Below are positions 7,857 to 21,499 of a stretch of 64,000 bases of DNA, piece after piece. Position 1 is the first letter of the stretch, and the number at the start of each line of letters is the position of its first letter. The position numbers and the translations under genes are program-made. Under the pieces are notes generated by a model, which saw only the letters and a list, made by a program, of their open reading frames with translations, did no database searches and had not been told where the DNA came from. The stretch spans positions 186,001 through 250,000 of the forward strand of contig NZ_JANFLU010000001.1 of the NCBI RefSeq assembly GCF_024385525.1. Direction: 5' to 3'. This DNA is from Arthrobacter sp. zg-Y238 (lineage in GTDB: Bacteria; Actinomycetota; Actinomycetes; Actinomycetales; Micrococcaceae).

Positions 7857-8780
7857 CTAGAGCTGGTCCCCGCCAAGGGCCGGCGGGGCGGGAGGCACCT
7901 GCTGAGCGGTTGCCGCTGACCGTCTGCGGAGCCTGCCCTGGCCGGCAACGACAACCGTTAGTCCGGCCAGGATTAGTGCCAGTCCCGCGTAAGTACCGGC
8001 GGGAAGCTGCTCGTCAAGGAAGACGGCCGCCAGGATGGCCGCTCCCGGGATCTCCAGCAGGATGATCATGGACACGACCAGCGGACTCATCACGGCCAGC
8101 AGGTGATTAAACACTGTGTGGCCCAGGATCTGCGCCACCACGGTCACTCCAAGGATCCCCAGCCACGCCGCCGGCGGGAAGCCGACAATAGGCTGCCGGA
8201 AGGCTGCACACAGGGCCAGGAGGAGCAGCGCGCAGGCACCGTAGCAGAGGGTTGTATAGATGCCCGTAGACATCGATTCCCGGGCCTTCCCGCCGGCAAT
8301 CGTGTACACGCCCGCCAGGGCGCCTCCGGCCACCGCGAGGACGTCACCGAAGAGCGCCTCCCGGGACAGGCCCAGATCGAACCCGGAAATCACCAGCACG
8401 CCTGCAAATGCGGCCGCGAGTCCCGCCAGGACCACGGGCGGAACCCGGATACCCCGCAGGACATTGAACAACGCGATCCAGCCGGCCTGCAGGCATACCA
8501 ATGCCGTGGCGGCCGCAACAGAGGTCAACTGCAGCGAGGTGATGAAGCAGGCAAAGTGGAGCGCCAGCGCGACAGCGGCAATGGCGGTCCACTTATAGTC
8601 CCGGGCGGTGAGCTGCCCGAACTCCCGACGCCGGCCCAGCACGGCCGGAGTACCCATCAGCACCGCGCCGATGGCATTGCGCCAGAAAGCAATGGCCAAA
8701 GCCGGAGCCGCGGTAGCGGCCATAATGGGACCGGAAGCGGAGACGCCCAGCACTCCTACCACCGCGAGGAAAATATTCAC
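7857..8780 (-). CDS. EamA/RhaT-type drug/metabolite transporter (DMT superfamily)
   Basis: 307 aa with about ten membrane helices arranged as two EamA halves. Conserved features are WRNAIGA in helix 2, HFACFITSLQLTSVAAATAL in helix 4, and LLEIPGAAILAAVFLDE in the second half. The family exports metabolites or amino acids; the substrate cannot be read from the sequence. It starts with GTG. TAGTGT lies 6 bases upstream of the start and could be a -10 element for a leaderless mRNA. The C-terminal tail is Pro/Ala-rich. Confidence 0.88.
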   Translation of the reverse strand: MNIFLAVVGVLGVSASGPIMAATAAPALAIAFWRNAIGAVLMGTPAVLGRRREFGQLTARDYKWTAIAAVALALHFACFITSLQLTSVAAATALVCLQAGWIALFNVLRGIRVPPVVLAGLAAAFAGVLVISGFDLGLSREALFGDVLAVAGGALAGVYTIAGGKARESMSTGIYTTLCYGACALLLLALCAAFRQPIVGFPPAAWLGILGVTVVAQILGHTVFNHLLAVMSPLVVSMIILLEIPGAAILAAVFLDEQLPAGTYAGLALILAGLTVVVAGQGRLRRRSAATAQQVPPAPPALGGDQL

Positions 8781-8872
8781 AGGCCAACACTAGTGCAGGA
8801 CAGCCGGGCCCCGGCGCTGCGGCAGGGGCAGGGATCCTGCGAAGAGCCGGCCATCCCTGATGGGTGAAACGC

Positions 8873-8906
8873 AGAAGGTCCCCGCTCCGAAGAGCGGGGA
8901 CCTTCT
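8873..8906 (-). terminator. Hairpin downstream of tRNA-Ala
   Basis: A perfect 15-bp stem with CGAA loop (8873-8887 / 8892-8906) lies 8 bases beyond the 3' end of the tRNA. Read on the minus strand it is followed by GCGTTTC. Confidence 0.8.
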
Positions 8907-8914
8907 GTATTCGG

Positions 8915-8987
8915 TGGAGGCACGGGGACTCGAACCCCGAACCCCCTGCTTGCAAAGCAGGTGCGCTACCAATTGCGCCATGCCCCC
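8915..8987 (-). tRNA. tRNA-Ala (anticodon TGC)
   Basis: 73-nt cloverleaf. The acceptor arms GGGGGCA / TGCCTCC pair with at most one wobble. The D-arm is GCGC...GCGC, the anticodon arm is CTGCT with loop TTTGCAA (anticodon TGC), and the T-arm is CGGGG TTCGAGT CCCCG. The CCA end is not encoded in place. It lies in the gyrA downstream region with tRNA-Ile, a common actinobacterial arrangement. Confidence 0.95.
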
Positions 8988-9052
8988 GAAATGAGAACTT
9001 ATCCAGTATAACCTACTGTTGCCCTAGGTTATGACCAGGAAGCTGTTTGGTT

Positions 9053-9172
9053 TTAGTCGACCTTGTCGGTCGATTCCTTCCAAACGGTCTTCTCAGCAGC
9101 AGTTTCCTGCCACTTCTTGAAAGCAAAGACTCCCGCAGCCGCAGCTGCCGTTACTGCCAGCAACTTCTTCAC
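9053..9172 (-). CDS. DLW-39 family small protein
   Basis: 39 aa (MKKLLAVTAAAA..., ending in VWKESTDKVD): a short hydrophobic N-terminal segment followed by a charged helix with KKWQETAAEK. It matches the small actinobacterial DLW-39 family, which typically sits between gyrA and nearby tRNA genes as here. The GTG start is preceded by AAGGAGG at 5 bases. The function is unknown; it may be a small membrane-associated protein. It is easily missed because of its size. Confidence 0.85.
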   Translation of the reverse strand: MKKLLAVTAAAAAGVFAFKKWQETAAEKTVWKESTDKVD

Positions 9173-9217
9173 GGAATCCTCCTTGCCGTTGTGGTCCACC
9201 TCTTGCAAGGTGTTCCG

Positions 9218-9291
9218 TGGGCGTACCAGGACTTGAACCTGGGACCTCTTCGTTATCAGCGAAGCGCTCTAACCGCCTGAGCTATACGCCC
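9218..9291 (-). tRNA. tRNA-Ile (anticodon GAT)
   Basis: 74-nt cloverleaf. The acceptor GGGCGTA pairs with TACGCCC. The D-arm is GCTC...GAGC, the anticodon loop CTGATAA gives anticodon GAT, and the T-arm is CCAGG TTCAAGT CCTGG. It lies between DUF3566 and the DLW-39 gene on the same strand as gyrA. Confidence 0.96.
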
Positions 9292-9352
9292 CGAACCTCT
9301 TCGGGCCGAGATATGACTTTACCGTACCTTCGGCCCCGCGCCAAATCGAGTG

Positions 9353-9413
9353 GTTTTCCGGTTCCGGAGGCGCTGTTTGAAGCGCTGTTTGAACTCCTCC
9401 GGAACCGGAAAAC
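9353..9413 (-). terminator. Long stem-loop at the 3' end of the gyrBA-DUF3566 unit
   Basis: A perfect 18-bp inverted repeat (9353-9370 with 9396-9413) begins 2 bases beyond the DUF3566 stop. The 25-base loop contains a 12-bp tandem repeat (GCGCTGTTTGAA twice). There is no clear U-tract after the second arm, so it may be an mRNA-stabilising or processing structure rather than a classical terminator. Confidence 0.6.
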
Positions 9414-9414
9414 G

Positions 9415-9920
9415 CTAGTCGTCTGTCAGTGTGACACCAATGCCGCCCACCAGGGTGGAGGCGATGTTGTACAACACGGCTGCGAGCATCGACAGCGCCG
9501 TCAGCAGCAGGACGTTCACCACGGCGATGATGGTCGCAAAGGAAACCACCTGTCCCAGCGAGGCAAAGTCACGGAGGTCGAAGCCGCCGGACTCGCTGCC
9601 GGCAATCTCGCCCAGCAGCGTGTTGACGCGGTCAAAGATGCCGGTCAGGTCCAGCACGGTCCACAGCACAATGGCAGCCACCACGGTGACGACGCCCAGC
9701 GCCACGGACAGCAGGAAGGCCATTTTCAGGACGGACCAGGGATCGATCTTGCTGACCAGCAGCCGGGCCTTGCGGGCCTTGGCCTTGGGAGCGGGCTTCA
9801 CCAGCGGCTGGCGGTTACCCGAGGTGCTCTGACCCCCTCCAGGACGCTGGGCAGGGCGGGCGGGGGTTTTCACCCGCGGCCCGCCGCCCGAGGACGACCT
9901 AGGGCTTGGGTTGGTCGAGC

Positions 9921-9924
<4 letters not shown>
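9415..9924 (-). CDS. DUF3566 membrane protein
   Basis: 169 aa. A Ser/Pro/Gly-rich basic N-terminus is followed by the DUF3566 core: a segment starting [12 protein letters not shown], a membrane helix (about 66-90), a soluble loop containing [13 protein letters not shown], and a second helix (about 128-155). It occurs almost universally just downstream of gyrA in actinobacteria. Its GTG start overlaps the gyrA stop (GTGA), so it is translationally coupled to gyrA. The function is not established. Confidence 0.93.
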
Positions 9925-12578
<2,654 letters not shown>

Positions 12579-12647
12579 AGTTCTGCTTCCGTTTCTAAGT
12601 CGCTAAAGTCCATGCTCTCCGGCAGCCAGTCGCCGGCACTGAATCCG

Positions 12648-14732
<2,085 letters not shown>

Positions 14733-14970
14733 TCAGAATTGAAGCCTCCCCAGCGGACAGGCATCTCCACTCTCAATTCTACCGCGCCACGGGGGACAAA
14801 CCTGTCCAAAACACCCCCTGACAGGCCACTAATGACGCTTTGAAGCGAATCGGAGCGCACCGGATAGGGGCGGATACCAGCCAGGGGGTTCTCCGGCCCC
14901 TAACCGCCTCCTGTACGGGCGGGATTTCAGTCCCTTCCGTACAGGCGACCGAGATGCCGAGCGGTCCGGT

Positions 14971-15510
14971 CTACCCGTAGGTATCCCGGGGCCCCCGCCC
15001 TTTGACGCTGCGAAGTCCCTTGCGCCAGTTCGGCGCCGCCGGGCCGATGACCTCGATCTTGGTGACGACGCCGGAACCGAGTTCAGCGTCGAATCGTGCA
15101 ATCAGGGTGTCCCGCAGCAGCCGGAGCTGGGTGGCCCAGGCCGTCGAGTCGCACCGAACCTGCACCGTGGTGTCCTGAAAGGACTCCGGTTTGCAGTGCG
15201 CGCTGACTTCGCTTCCCACCAGCTCTTCCCAGCGGGAAATCACCGATCCGACGGCGACGGGAGAGTTCCAGCCGCGTTCATTCACGAAGCGGGTGAAGAC
15301 ATTGCCCAGGCCCTGCGGGTCCCGCCCGACATACTCGCCGGGGATAAAGGGGGCCTGCCGGCTGCGGCCGGTCTTGCGCCGGGTTGCGGGGGTGCGCTGG
15401 TTTCCGCGGGCCTGTGCAGCCTGGCGCATGCGGTTGAGCTGCTCACGGGCGGCGTCGGGCCGGCCTTCGGGCTCCTCACCGGGGAGCACGGGCTCAGGAG
15501 ACGGGCACAC
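14971..15510 (-). CDS. dciA: DciA-like DUF721 protein
   Basis: 179 aa. Disordered basic N-terminus, then the DUF721 domain from about residue 66 (LGNVFTRFVNERGWNSPVAVGSVISRWEELVG...) with CDSTAWATQLRLL. In bacteria lacking DnaC/DnaI, DciA loads or operates the replicative helicase DnaB; here the role is inferred from family and its place next to recF. The GTG start lies inside the recF 3' end (17-base overlap), so translation is coupled. Confidence 0.9.
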   Translation of the reverse strand: MCPSPEPVLPGEEPEGRPDAAREQLNRMRQAAQARGNQRTPATRRKTGRSRQAPFIPGEYVGRDPQGLGNVFTRFVNERGWNSPVAVGSVISRWEELVGSEVSAHCKPESFQDTTVQVRCDSTAWATQLRLLRDTLIARFDAELGSGVVTKIEVIGPAAPNWRKGLRSVKGRGPRDTYG

Positions 15511-16678
15511 TGACGCCTCCCGGGATCACGTTAATGACCCGCCCTGCCAGTGATTCCGGGATGTCGTCGCCAACAGCCGCAGTCACCAGTACCTGCTCGG
15601 CTCCAGCCACAATTCCGGCGAGCCGCTGCCGGCGCTGCACATCCAGCTCCGCAAACACGTCGTCCAGGATCAGGATCGGCCCGGAACCGGGGGTGGAATC
15701 GTCGCTGGTCAGCAGGTAGTAGGACCCCAGGCGAAGGGACAGGGCGAAGGACCAGGTTTCCCCGTGGGAGGCATACCCCTTGGCGGGCGCCTGTCCGAGG
15801 ATCAGCTCCAGTTCGTCTCGGTGCGGACCCACCAGGGAGATCCCTCGTTCAAGCTCGCGCCTGCGGTTGGCGGCGAATGCCTGCAGGAACCGCTCCGTGA
15901 GTTCCGGAACGGTCAAGGAATACAACTCGTCCGGATCCTGGGAACCTTCCACCGCGCCGTCGTCGTTGACGGTTCCCTGCAGGGTGGACCGATAGACCGC
16001 CCGGGCAGCCTTCGAGCCGTCGGTGAGGTCTCGGTAGGCCGCCTGCAGGTGAGGCTGCAGGCGTTGGAGCGCCTCGAGCCGGGCGGCCACCAGCTGGGCG
16101 CCGGCTACGGCCATGTGCTGGTCCCATACGTCCAGGGTTGCCTCGTGCGCGGAGGTGACACGGCCGGCGGCCCGTGCAGATTTCAGCAGGGCGTTCCGCT
16201 GCTTCAGCACGCGGTCGTAGTCCGAGCGGGTTGCCGCATGGCGGGGCACCAGGGAAACGATCAATTCATCCAGGAAACGACGGCGGCTACCGGGATCGCC
16301 CTTGACCAGTGCCAGGTCCTCGGGCGCGAAGAGCACCGTCCGGCACAGGCCCAGGATGTCCCGGGCACGAACCGGATTGGCGCGGTTGATCCGGGCCCGG
16401 TTGCCGCGGCCGGGGTTCAGTTCCAGCTCGACGCCGGTGGCCTGGGAGCCCCGCACCAGGCGGGCCCGGATCAGTGCCTGTTCGGCATCGAAGTTCACCA
16501 ACGGGCCATCCGTGCTCACCCGGTGGGAAGACAGCGTGGCCAGATAGCCGATTGCCTCGACAATGTTGGTTTTGCCCGTGCCGTTGGGTCCGACAAATAC
16601 GGTGACCCCGGGTCCGAGCCGGATGTCCAGCTGCGGATAACTGCGGTAGCCCGTCAGGGAGAGGTGGTCAACGTACAT
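15494..16678 (-). CDS. recF: DNA repair protein RecF
   Basis: 394 aa SMC-like ATPase. Walker A GPNGTGKTN near residue 30, signature region with SHGETWSFALSLRLG, and Walker B LILDDVFAELD near residue 335. It binds ssDNA gaps and helps load RecA. It is placed in the conserved dnaA-dnaN-recF-dciA-gyrB order. A 6-phosphogluconate dehydrogenase gene found between dnaN and recF in some actinobacteria is absent. Confidence 0.96.
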   Translation of the reverse strand: MYVDHLSLTGYRSYPQLDIRLGPGVTVFVGPNGTGKTNIVEAIGYLATLSSHRVSTDGPLVNFDAEQALIRARLVRGSQATGVELELNPGRGNRARINRANPVRARDILGLCRTVLFAPEDLALVKGDPGSRRRFLDELIVSLVPRHAATRSDYDRVLKQRNALLKSARAAGRVTSAHEATLDVWDQHMAVAGAQLVAARLEALQRLQPHLQAAYRDLTDGSKAARAVYRSTLQGTVNDDGAVEGSQDPDELYSLTVPELTERFLQAFAANRRRELERGISLVGPHRDELELILGQAPAKGYASHGETWSFALSLRLGSYYLLTSDDSTPGSGPILILDDVFAELDVQRRQRLAGIVAGAEQVLVTAAVGDDIPESLAGRVINVIPGGVSVPVS

Positions 16679-16865
16679 GGGTTCTGATCCTCTCCTGTCC
16701 GTCGGGCCTGTCGGGCCGCCGGCCGTTTCCTGCCAGCGGGCTGCCCACTACTCAACAGGCCATTGTCAAATTGTGTTACATCGACATTGTTACGCCGTTT
16801 TTTCGACGCCATCGCCCGCGGGTCGCCGGGATGATGACCGGTAAGCCGGGCCTGCGGGCGGCGAA

Positions 16866-17990
16866 CTACTGGTTCGGCAGACGTACCGGCATCAGCAGGT
16901 AGCGGTAGTCGGCCTGGTCATCGCCGGTGAGCTCTTCCTGGGCGGAAATCACTGCCGGCTTGGGCGGCGTCGTGAAGGAGAAGCGGACATATTTGCTCGG
17001 GAACGCGCTCAGGCCTTCGCTCAGGTAGTGCGGGTTGAAGGCGACCGTGATGTCGTCGCCTACCAATGCCGCTTCCAGTGCTTCAGATGCCTGGGCGTCT
17101 TCGCCGGTACCGGCATCAAGGGAGAGCTGGCCATCGGTGAAGGCCAGGCGGACCGGTGTATTCCGTTCGGCTACGAGGGAAACTCGACGTACGGCTTCCA
17201 CCAGCGCAGAGGTTTCCACCGTGGCGTGGATAGGCGTGTTTTCGGGGAAAAGAGAGCGGATCTTGGGGTAATCGCCGTCTACCAGCAGCGAGGTGGTGCG
17301 CCGGCCGCCGCTTTCAAAGCCGATAAGTTCGCTGTCATCGGACAAGGCGATGTTGAGGTCCCCTGCGCCGCCGAGGGTCTTGGCCACCTCGTTGAGTGTC
17401 TTGGCTTTGACGAGTGCACTGGTGGAAATCCCCGGAGTAGCCGGTTTCCAGGACAGTTCCCTCAGCGCCAGACGGTACCGGTCGGTGGCCAGGAAAGTGA
17501 TGAGATCATCTTCGATTTCCATCCGCACACCCGTGAGGATGGGCAGGGTGTCATCCCGGCTGGCGGCAATGATGACCTGCGACACGGCCTGTGCGAAAGC
17601 ATCGCCGTCGACGACGCCGCTCACCTCGGGCAGGGCCGGCAGTTCCGGATATTCGGCTTCAGGCATGGTCGCGAGGTTGAACCGGCTGTTGCGGCAGGTC
17701 AGCGTGACCTTCGAACCGTCGGTTTCAACTTCCACCGGAGCCGAAGGAAGGCTGCGGCAGATCTCGGCCAGCAGGCGGCCGGAAACCAGGATGGTGCCTT
17801 CTTCGCTGATGTCGGCCGGAATCTGGAGACGTGCGGAAATTTCGTAATCGAAGCTGGCGATGCTCAGGGAACCGTTTTCAGCCTTGATAAGCAGCCCCGA
17901 AAGGACCGGAACCGGCGGGCGCGGAGACAGGGAACGTGCTGTCCACGTGACGGCCTCGGCCAGGACATCCCGCTCAACTCGAAACTTCAC
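16866..17990 (-). CDS. dnaN: DNA polymerase III beta sliding clamp
   Basis: 374 aa, the usual length, three clamp domains. It begins MKFRVERDVLAEAVTWTAR and ends YRYLLMPVRLPNQ, the conserved C-terminal peptide that forms part of the client-binding pocket. Start codon is GTG. It is the first gene after dnaA in the origin operon, separated from it by a 600-base DnaA-box region, so it must have its own promoter there. Confidence 0.98.
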   Translation of the reverse strand: MKFRVERDVLAEAVTWTARSLSPRPPVPVLSGLLIKAENGSLSIASFDYEISARLQIPADISEEGTILVSGRLLAEICRSLPSAPVEVETDGSKVTLTCRNSRFNLATMPEAEYPELPALPEVSGVVDGDAFAQAVSQVIIAASRDDTLPILTGVRMEIEDDLITFLATDRYRLALRELSWKPATPGISTSALVKAKTLNEVAKTLGGAGDLNIALSDDSELIGFESGGRRTTSLLVDGDYPKIRSLFPENTPIHATVETSALVEAVRRVSLVAERNTPVRLAFTDGQLSLDAGTGEDAQASEALEAALVGDDITVAFNPHYLSEGLSAFPSKYVRFSFTTPPKPAVISAQEELTGDDQADYRYLLMPVRLPNQ

Positions 17991-18299
17991 TGAAGGGTGC
18001 CGCCTTTCGCAACGTACTTCTCAGTACAACTGATCTTGTCTTGAACTCGTGTGAGCTATGTGGTGGTGGAACGCGGGAAGCATCCGCCGACGTGTCCGGG
18101 TAGGAGCGGATAGACGTGCATTCAGCTCCAGCTACCGGACCGTACGGGTTTACACGCGAATGACAACCATACTCTGTGACAGCTTAGCCCTGTCCGGTGG
18201 TGAACTGCACCGGAGCGGGACCGGAGAGGCGACGGTCAGGTGCTGGCCGACAGTCTGGTCTATGAGTTTTTCATTGGATGTGTCGGGTGGTTCGAGGTG

Positions 18300-18550
18300 T
18301 CCGGGAGCTTAGTTGTTATTTGGTGGAACCCAATTTCTTAAGATCCGTAGTGTTAATAACTCCTGTGGATACTGTGGATAACCCCTCACACCGGGGCGTC
18401 CCGGCCGTTTAAGCCTGTTGATAACCTGTGGACTCGCTGCAGCGGCCGTGCTCGGGGCTGTTGGAAACTTTTTAAGGGTTCCGCGTATCCACAGGGAAGC
18501 GTGGGTAACCAGGGGTTGTCCACCGGGTTATCCACACCCTTGTCCACAAA
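18300..18550. other. oriC, dnaN-dnaA intergenic DnaA-box cluster
   Basis: Perfect boxes are TTATCCACA at 18528-18536, TTGTCCACA at 18540-18548, and TGTGGATAA (reverse) at 18373-18381. One-mismatch boxes lie at 18364-18372, 18416-18424, 18485-18493 and 18516-18524. AT-richer DNA at 18313-18360 (including TTAATAAC) is a candidate unwinding element. Position next to dnaA and the strand switch of flanking genes support the origin. The rest of 17991-18300 shows no gene. Confidence 0.85.
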
Positions 18551-18560
18551 TGTTAATTTC

Positions 18561-18583
18561 GAGCCCCTGCGGGGCTCTTTTTT
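18561..18583 (+). terminator. Short terminator pointing toward the dnaA 3' end
   Basis: A 7-bp GC stem (GAGCCCC TGC GGGGCTC) is followed by six T on the plus strand, 8 bases from the dnaA stop. The T-run is on the strand opposite to dnaA, so it best fits termination of rightward transcription. On the minus strand it is preceded by A6. Confidence 0.6.
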
Positions 18584-18591
18584 GCCGGTGT

Positions 18592-20013
18592 TCAGGCCTC
18601 GCGCTGCTGCTGCTTGATCCTGTTGGTCAGTTCAGTCACCTGGTTGTAGATAGCCCGCCGTTCGGCCATCAGTTCGCGGATCTTGCGGTCCGCGTGGATC
18701 ACCGTCGTGTGGTCCCGCCCGCCCAGTTCCTGGCCGATCTTGGGCAGGGACATGTCCGTCAGTTCCCGGCACAGGTACATGGCGATCTGCCGGGCGGTGA
18801 CCAGGGTGCGGGTCCGGGACTTGCTGCAGAGTTCTTCGAGGCTGATCTGGAAGTAGGCGGCAGTCTGCCCGAGGATTGACGCGGCTGTAATTTCCTGGGC
18901 GCCGTCGTCGGTAATCAGGTCCTTCAGGACAATCTCGGCCAGACCGACATCCACCTGCTGCCGGTTCAGGCTGGCGAAGGCGGTTACGCGGATCAGTGCA
19001 CCTTCAAGTTCCCGGATGTTGGTCGAAATCTTGGACGCGATGTATTCCAGGACGTCGTCCGGAGCGCTGAGACTGTCCCCGATTGCCTTCTTCCGCAGAA
19101 TCGCGATGCGGGTTTCGAGCTCCGGCGGCTGCACATCCGTCAACAGGCCCCATTCAAACCGCGACCGCATCCGTTCCTCGAAACCGGAAAGCTGCTTGGG
19201 CGGCAGGTCCGAGGTGATGACCACCTGCTTGTTGTGGTTGTGCAGGGCGTTGAACGTGTGGAAGAACTCCTCCTGGGTGGCGTCCTTGTTGGCCAGGAAC
19301 TGAATGTCATCAATCAGCAGGATGTCCACGTTGCGGTACAGCTGTTTGAAGCTGGCGCCTTCGTCATAGCGGATGGAGTTGATGAAGTCGTTCGTGAACT
19401 CCTCCGAGTTCACGTAGCGGACGCGGATACCGGTGTACAGGTGCCGGGCATAGTGGCCGATGGCATGAAGGAGATGGGTTTTGCCCAACCCGGAGTCCCC
19501 GTAGATGAACAAGGGGTTGTAGGCCTTCGCCGGAGCTTCAGCAACGGCTACGGCGGCCGCATGGGCAAACCTGTTGGACGAACCGATAACGAAGGTCTCG
19601 AAGACGTACTTCGGATTGAGGCGGCCGAATTCCTGGCTGGTGCTCGGCGGCGTCGGGGAAGGCGCGCCGCTTTCGCCGGAGGGTACGGGACTGGGGGCCG
19701 CCGGCTGCTCTTCGGGTTCCGGTTCGGCTTCGGCCACGGGAGTGAGGTCGGAGTCAATGACGAAAGCACACTGGATATCGGCCTGGAAAACGCCGCGAAG
19801 GACTTCGTCGAGGATGTTCTTCAGCTGCGTCTGCAGCACTTCACGAGTCAGTTCGTTGGGTACCGCAACCAGAAGAGTGGTGCCGATCAGGCCCTGGGCC
19901 TGCGCAAGCACCACGAATCCACGCTGTCGGGGAGTGACCCTGTCATCGGTCTCCAGAGTCCGAATGACCTTGCGCCAAGAGCTGCCCACATCGTTGATTT
20001 CGTCCGTACCCAC
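18592..20013 (-). CDS. dnaA: Chromosomal replication initiator protein DnaA
   Basis: 473 aa. N-terminal interaction domain, a Pro/Glu/Ser-rich linker (about 90-125), AAA+ ATPase with Walker [10 protein letters not shown] and Walker B LLIDDIQF, sensor region, and the DNA-binding domain with the signature [15 protein letters not shown]. It binds the 9-mer boxes on both sides of the gene. The GTG start at 20013 matches the family N-terminus. A promoter overlapping DnaA boxes lies upstream, which suggests autoregulation. Confidence 0.98.
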   Translation of the reverse strand: MGTDEINDVGSSWRKVIRTLETDDRVTPRQRGFVVLAQAQGLIGTTLLVAVPNELTREVLQTQLKNILDEVLRGVFQADIQCAFVIDSDLTPVAEAEPEPEEQPAAPSPVPSGESGAPSPTPPSTSQEFGRLNPKYVFETFVIGSSNRFAHAAAVAVAEAPAKAYNPLFIYGDSGLGKTHLLHAIGHYARHLYTGIRVRYVNSEEFTNDFINSIRYDEGASFKQLYRNVDILLIDDIQFLANKDATQEEFFHTFNALHNHNKQVVITSDLPPKQLSGFEERMRSRFEWGLLTDVQPPELETRIAILRKKAIGDSLSAPDDVLEYIASKISTNIRELEGALIRVTAFASLNRQQVDVGLAEIVLKDLITDDGAQEITAASILGQTAAYFQISLEELCSKSRTRTLVTARQIAMYLCRELTDMSLPKIGQELGGRDHTTVIHADRKIRELMAERRAIYNQVTELTNRIKQQQREA

Positions 20014-20080
20014 AAAAACCTCTCATGACGCCCTGCGGCTGTCTAAGAAAACTCGGGATCCCGGTGGGGATCCCGGCACT

Positions 20081-20320
20081 TCATCCACAGAGTTATGCAC
20101 AGATAGTGGATAAAGTACCCGTCGCCAAGCCTAGAGGATGATTTCCCGTGGTGGTAGCTGGAAATCCGCCTGTACAAGGGCCTGTTGGCTCCCTCACAGG
20201 GCACTTGGCCGCAGGATACCCACAGCAGTTGTCCACAGCTGTTGAAAAATCTGGGTGCACAACCGGATGTGCGGACTATCCACAGGGTATCCACAGCCCG
20301 GCGCAGGCTGTGGATTACCC
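20081..20320. other. oriC, dnaA-rpmH intergenic DnaA-box cluster
   Basis: Boxes: TTGTCCACA at 20229-20237 (perfect) and TTATGCACA at 20093-20101 (fits TTATNCACA). One-mismatch forms lie at 20081-20089, 20105-20113, 20276-20284, 20287-20295 and 20309-20317. With the dnaN-side cluster this makes a bipartite origin around dnaA. Genes diverge from this zone in both directions. Confidence 0.8.
20100..20128 (-). promoter_or_regulatory. Putative dnaA promoter overlapping DnaA boxes
   Basis: On the minus strand, TTGGCG (20128-20123) is separated by 17 bases from TATCTG (20105-20100), about 85 bases upstream of the dnaA GTG. The -10 region overlaps the TTATGCACA box at 20093-20101, and AGTGGATAA at 20105-20113 lies in the spacer. 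Confidence 0.5.
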
Positions 20321-20336
20321 GGGGTCCGAGCCCGGT

Positions 20337-20365
20337 TTGACTGGCGCCCCCGTCTCACCTAACGT
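20337..20365 (+). promoter_or_regulatory. Putative rpmH promoter
   Basis: TTGACT (20337-20342), a 17-base spacer, then TAACGT (20360-20365): a good SigA-type match upstream of rpmH. It implies a leader of about 170 bases. Confidence 0.65.
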
Positions 20366-20539
20366 TGAGTAGTCCTTTGTGTCTGCTATCTGTACTCACA
20401 CATGCCCTGCAGGGGTTCTGGAAATCAGGGTCCAGGTCCGGGCGAGTACAGACAGACACATGAAACAAAGCGCCGCTTGTTCTTCCCCCTTGTCGCAACA
20501 AGTGCCGGCGCGACTCAAGATTGTCTTGGAGTAACTACC

Positions 20540-20677
20540 GTGAGCAAGCGGACTTTTCAGCCGAATAACCGCCGTCGTGCCAAGAAGCACGGCTTCCGCC
20601 TTCGCATGCGTACCCGTGCCGGCCGTGCCATCCTTTCCGCACGCCGTGGCAAGGGCCGTACCGAACTGTCGGCCTAA
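20540..20677 (+). CDS. rpmH: 50S ribosomal protein L34
   Basis: 45 aa, highly basic, starting [19 protein letters not shown] and ending in GRTELSA. This is the canonical L34 sequence and length. The start is GTG at 20540 with GGAG about 9 bases upstream. It is the first gene of the rightward origin operon rpmH-rnpA-yidD-yidC. Confidence 0.98.
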   Translation: MSKRTFQPNNRRRAKKHGFRLRMRTRAGRAILSARRGKGRTELSA

Positions 20678-20740
20678 ATAACCTCAAAGTTTGTCGATGC
20701 TGCCTCTTAGCAGCTTTACCCCGGATTCCAGGTGGTCCTA

Positions 20741-21088
20741 ATGCTGGCCGTACGGAACCGGGTAAGGGTATCGGCAGATTTTTCTCGTACTGTACGTTCC
20801 GGTGCCCGCAGTGGGCGCCGGAACGTAGTGCTATATGCGCTTCCTACGGGTGACCAGCCGAGCCGCATAGGCTTTATAGTGGCCAAATCCGTCGGGAACG
20901 CGGTGACACGCAACCTCGTTAAGAGAAGACTGAGGGAAGCGGCAGCGCAGAGCCTCGCTCTCCACCCCACCGGGTTTGACGTGGTGGTGCGGGCCTTGCC
21001 TGCTTCCGCGTCGGCGTCGTGGCCGGCACTAAGTGCGGACTACCACAGCGCCTTGAACGCCTGCATAGCCAAACTTTCGCAGCTTTAG
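20741..21088 (+). CDS. rnpA: Ribonuclease P protein component
   Basis: 115 aa, basic. The RNase P protein signature is present: RNRVR at the N-terminus, then IGFIVAKSVGNAVTRNLVKRRLREA in the middle. It binds RNase P RNA and helps process tRNA 5' ends. The ATG at 20741 (MLAVRNRVR) is preferred over an in-frame GTG three codons upstream, because AGGTGG precedes it at about 5 bases and the N-terminus matches the family. Confidence 0.96.
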   Translation: MLAVRNRVRVSADFSRTVRSGARSGRRNVVLYALPTGDQPSRIGFIVAKSVGNAVTRNLVKRRLREAAAQSLALHPTGFDVVVRALPASASASWPALSADYHSALNACIAKLSQL

Positions 21089-21118
21089 ACATGTCAGGTG
21101 AGGAAGGATGAGCCAGCG

Positions 21119-21490
21119 ATGAGGGACTCCGGATCTATTCCGTTGAGGGCCTTGATTGCTGTTGCCCGTTTCTTATGGAACCTCCCGCGCATGCTCCTCA
21201 TCGGCCTGCTGATGGCGTACCGGAAGGCCGTTTCGCCCCTCTACGGCCAGGTCTGCCGATTTTTCCCTTCGTGTTCCGCCTATGCCCTCGAAGCAGTCAC
21301 CGTCCACGGAGCCGTAAAAGGTTCCTGGCTGGCTTTCCGACGGCTTATCCGCTGCCATCCTTGGAACGGCGGCGGCGTGGACCACGTACCTGATGGACAC
21401 CGGATTTGGGACTCAACGAATGTCCCGAGGATCATTGTGCTGAATCACCCCGTGATTCCAGCTGACGAAGACAGCCGCTCGGCGGCCTGA
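21119..21490 (+). CDS. yidD: Membrane protein insertion efficiency factor YidD
   Basis: 123 aa. YidD core: [35 protein letters not shown] followed by [13 protein letters not shown], with the conserved Cys residues and the amphipathic N-terminal helix. It assists YidC-dependent membrane insertion. Start chosen at ATG 21119 (AAGGATG about 9 bases upstream); a GTG at 21098 would add seven residues. It ends 9 bases before yidC. Confidence 0.94.
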   Translation: MRDSGSIPLRALIAVARFLWNLPRMLLIGLLMAYRKAVSPLYGQVCRFFPSCSAYALEAVTVHGAVKGSWLAFRRLIRCHPWNGGGVDHVPDGHRIWDSTNVPRIIVLNHPVIPADEDSRSAA

Positions 21491-21499
21491 GGAGAGTAA

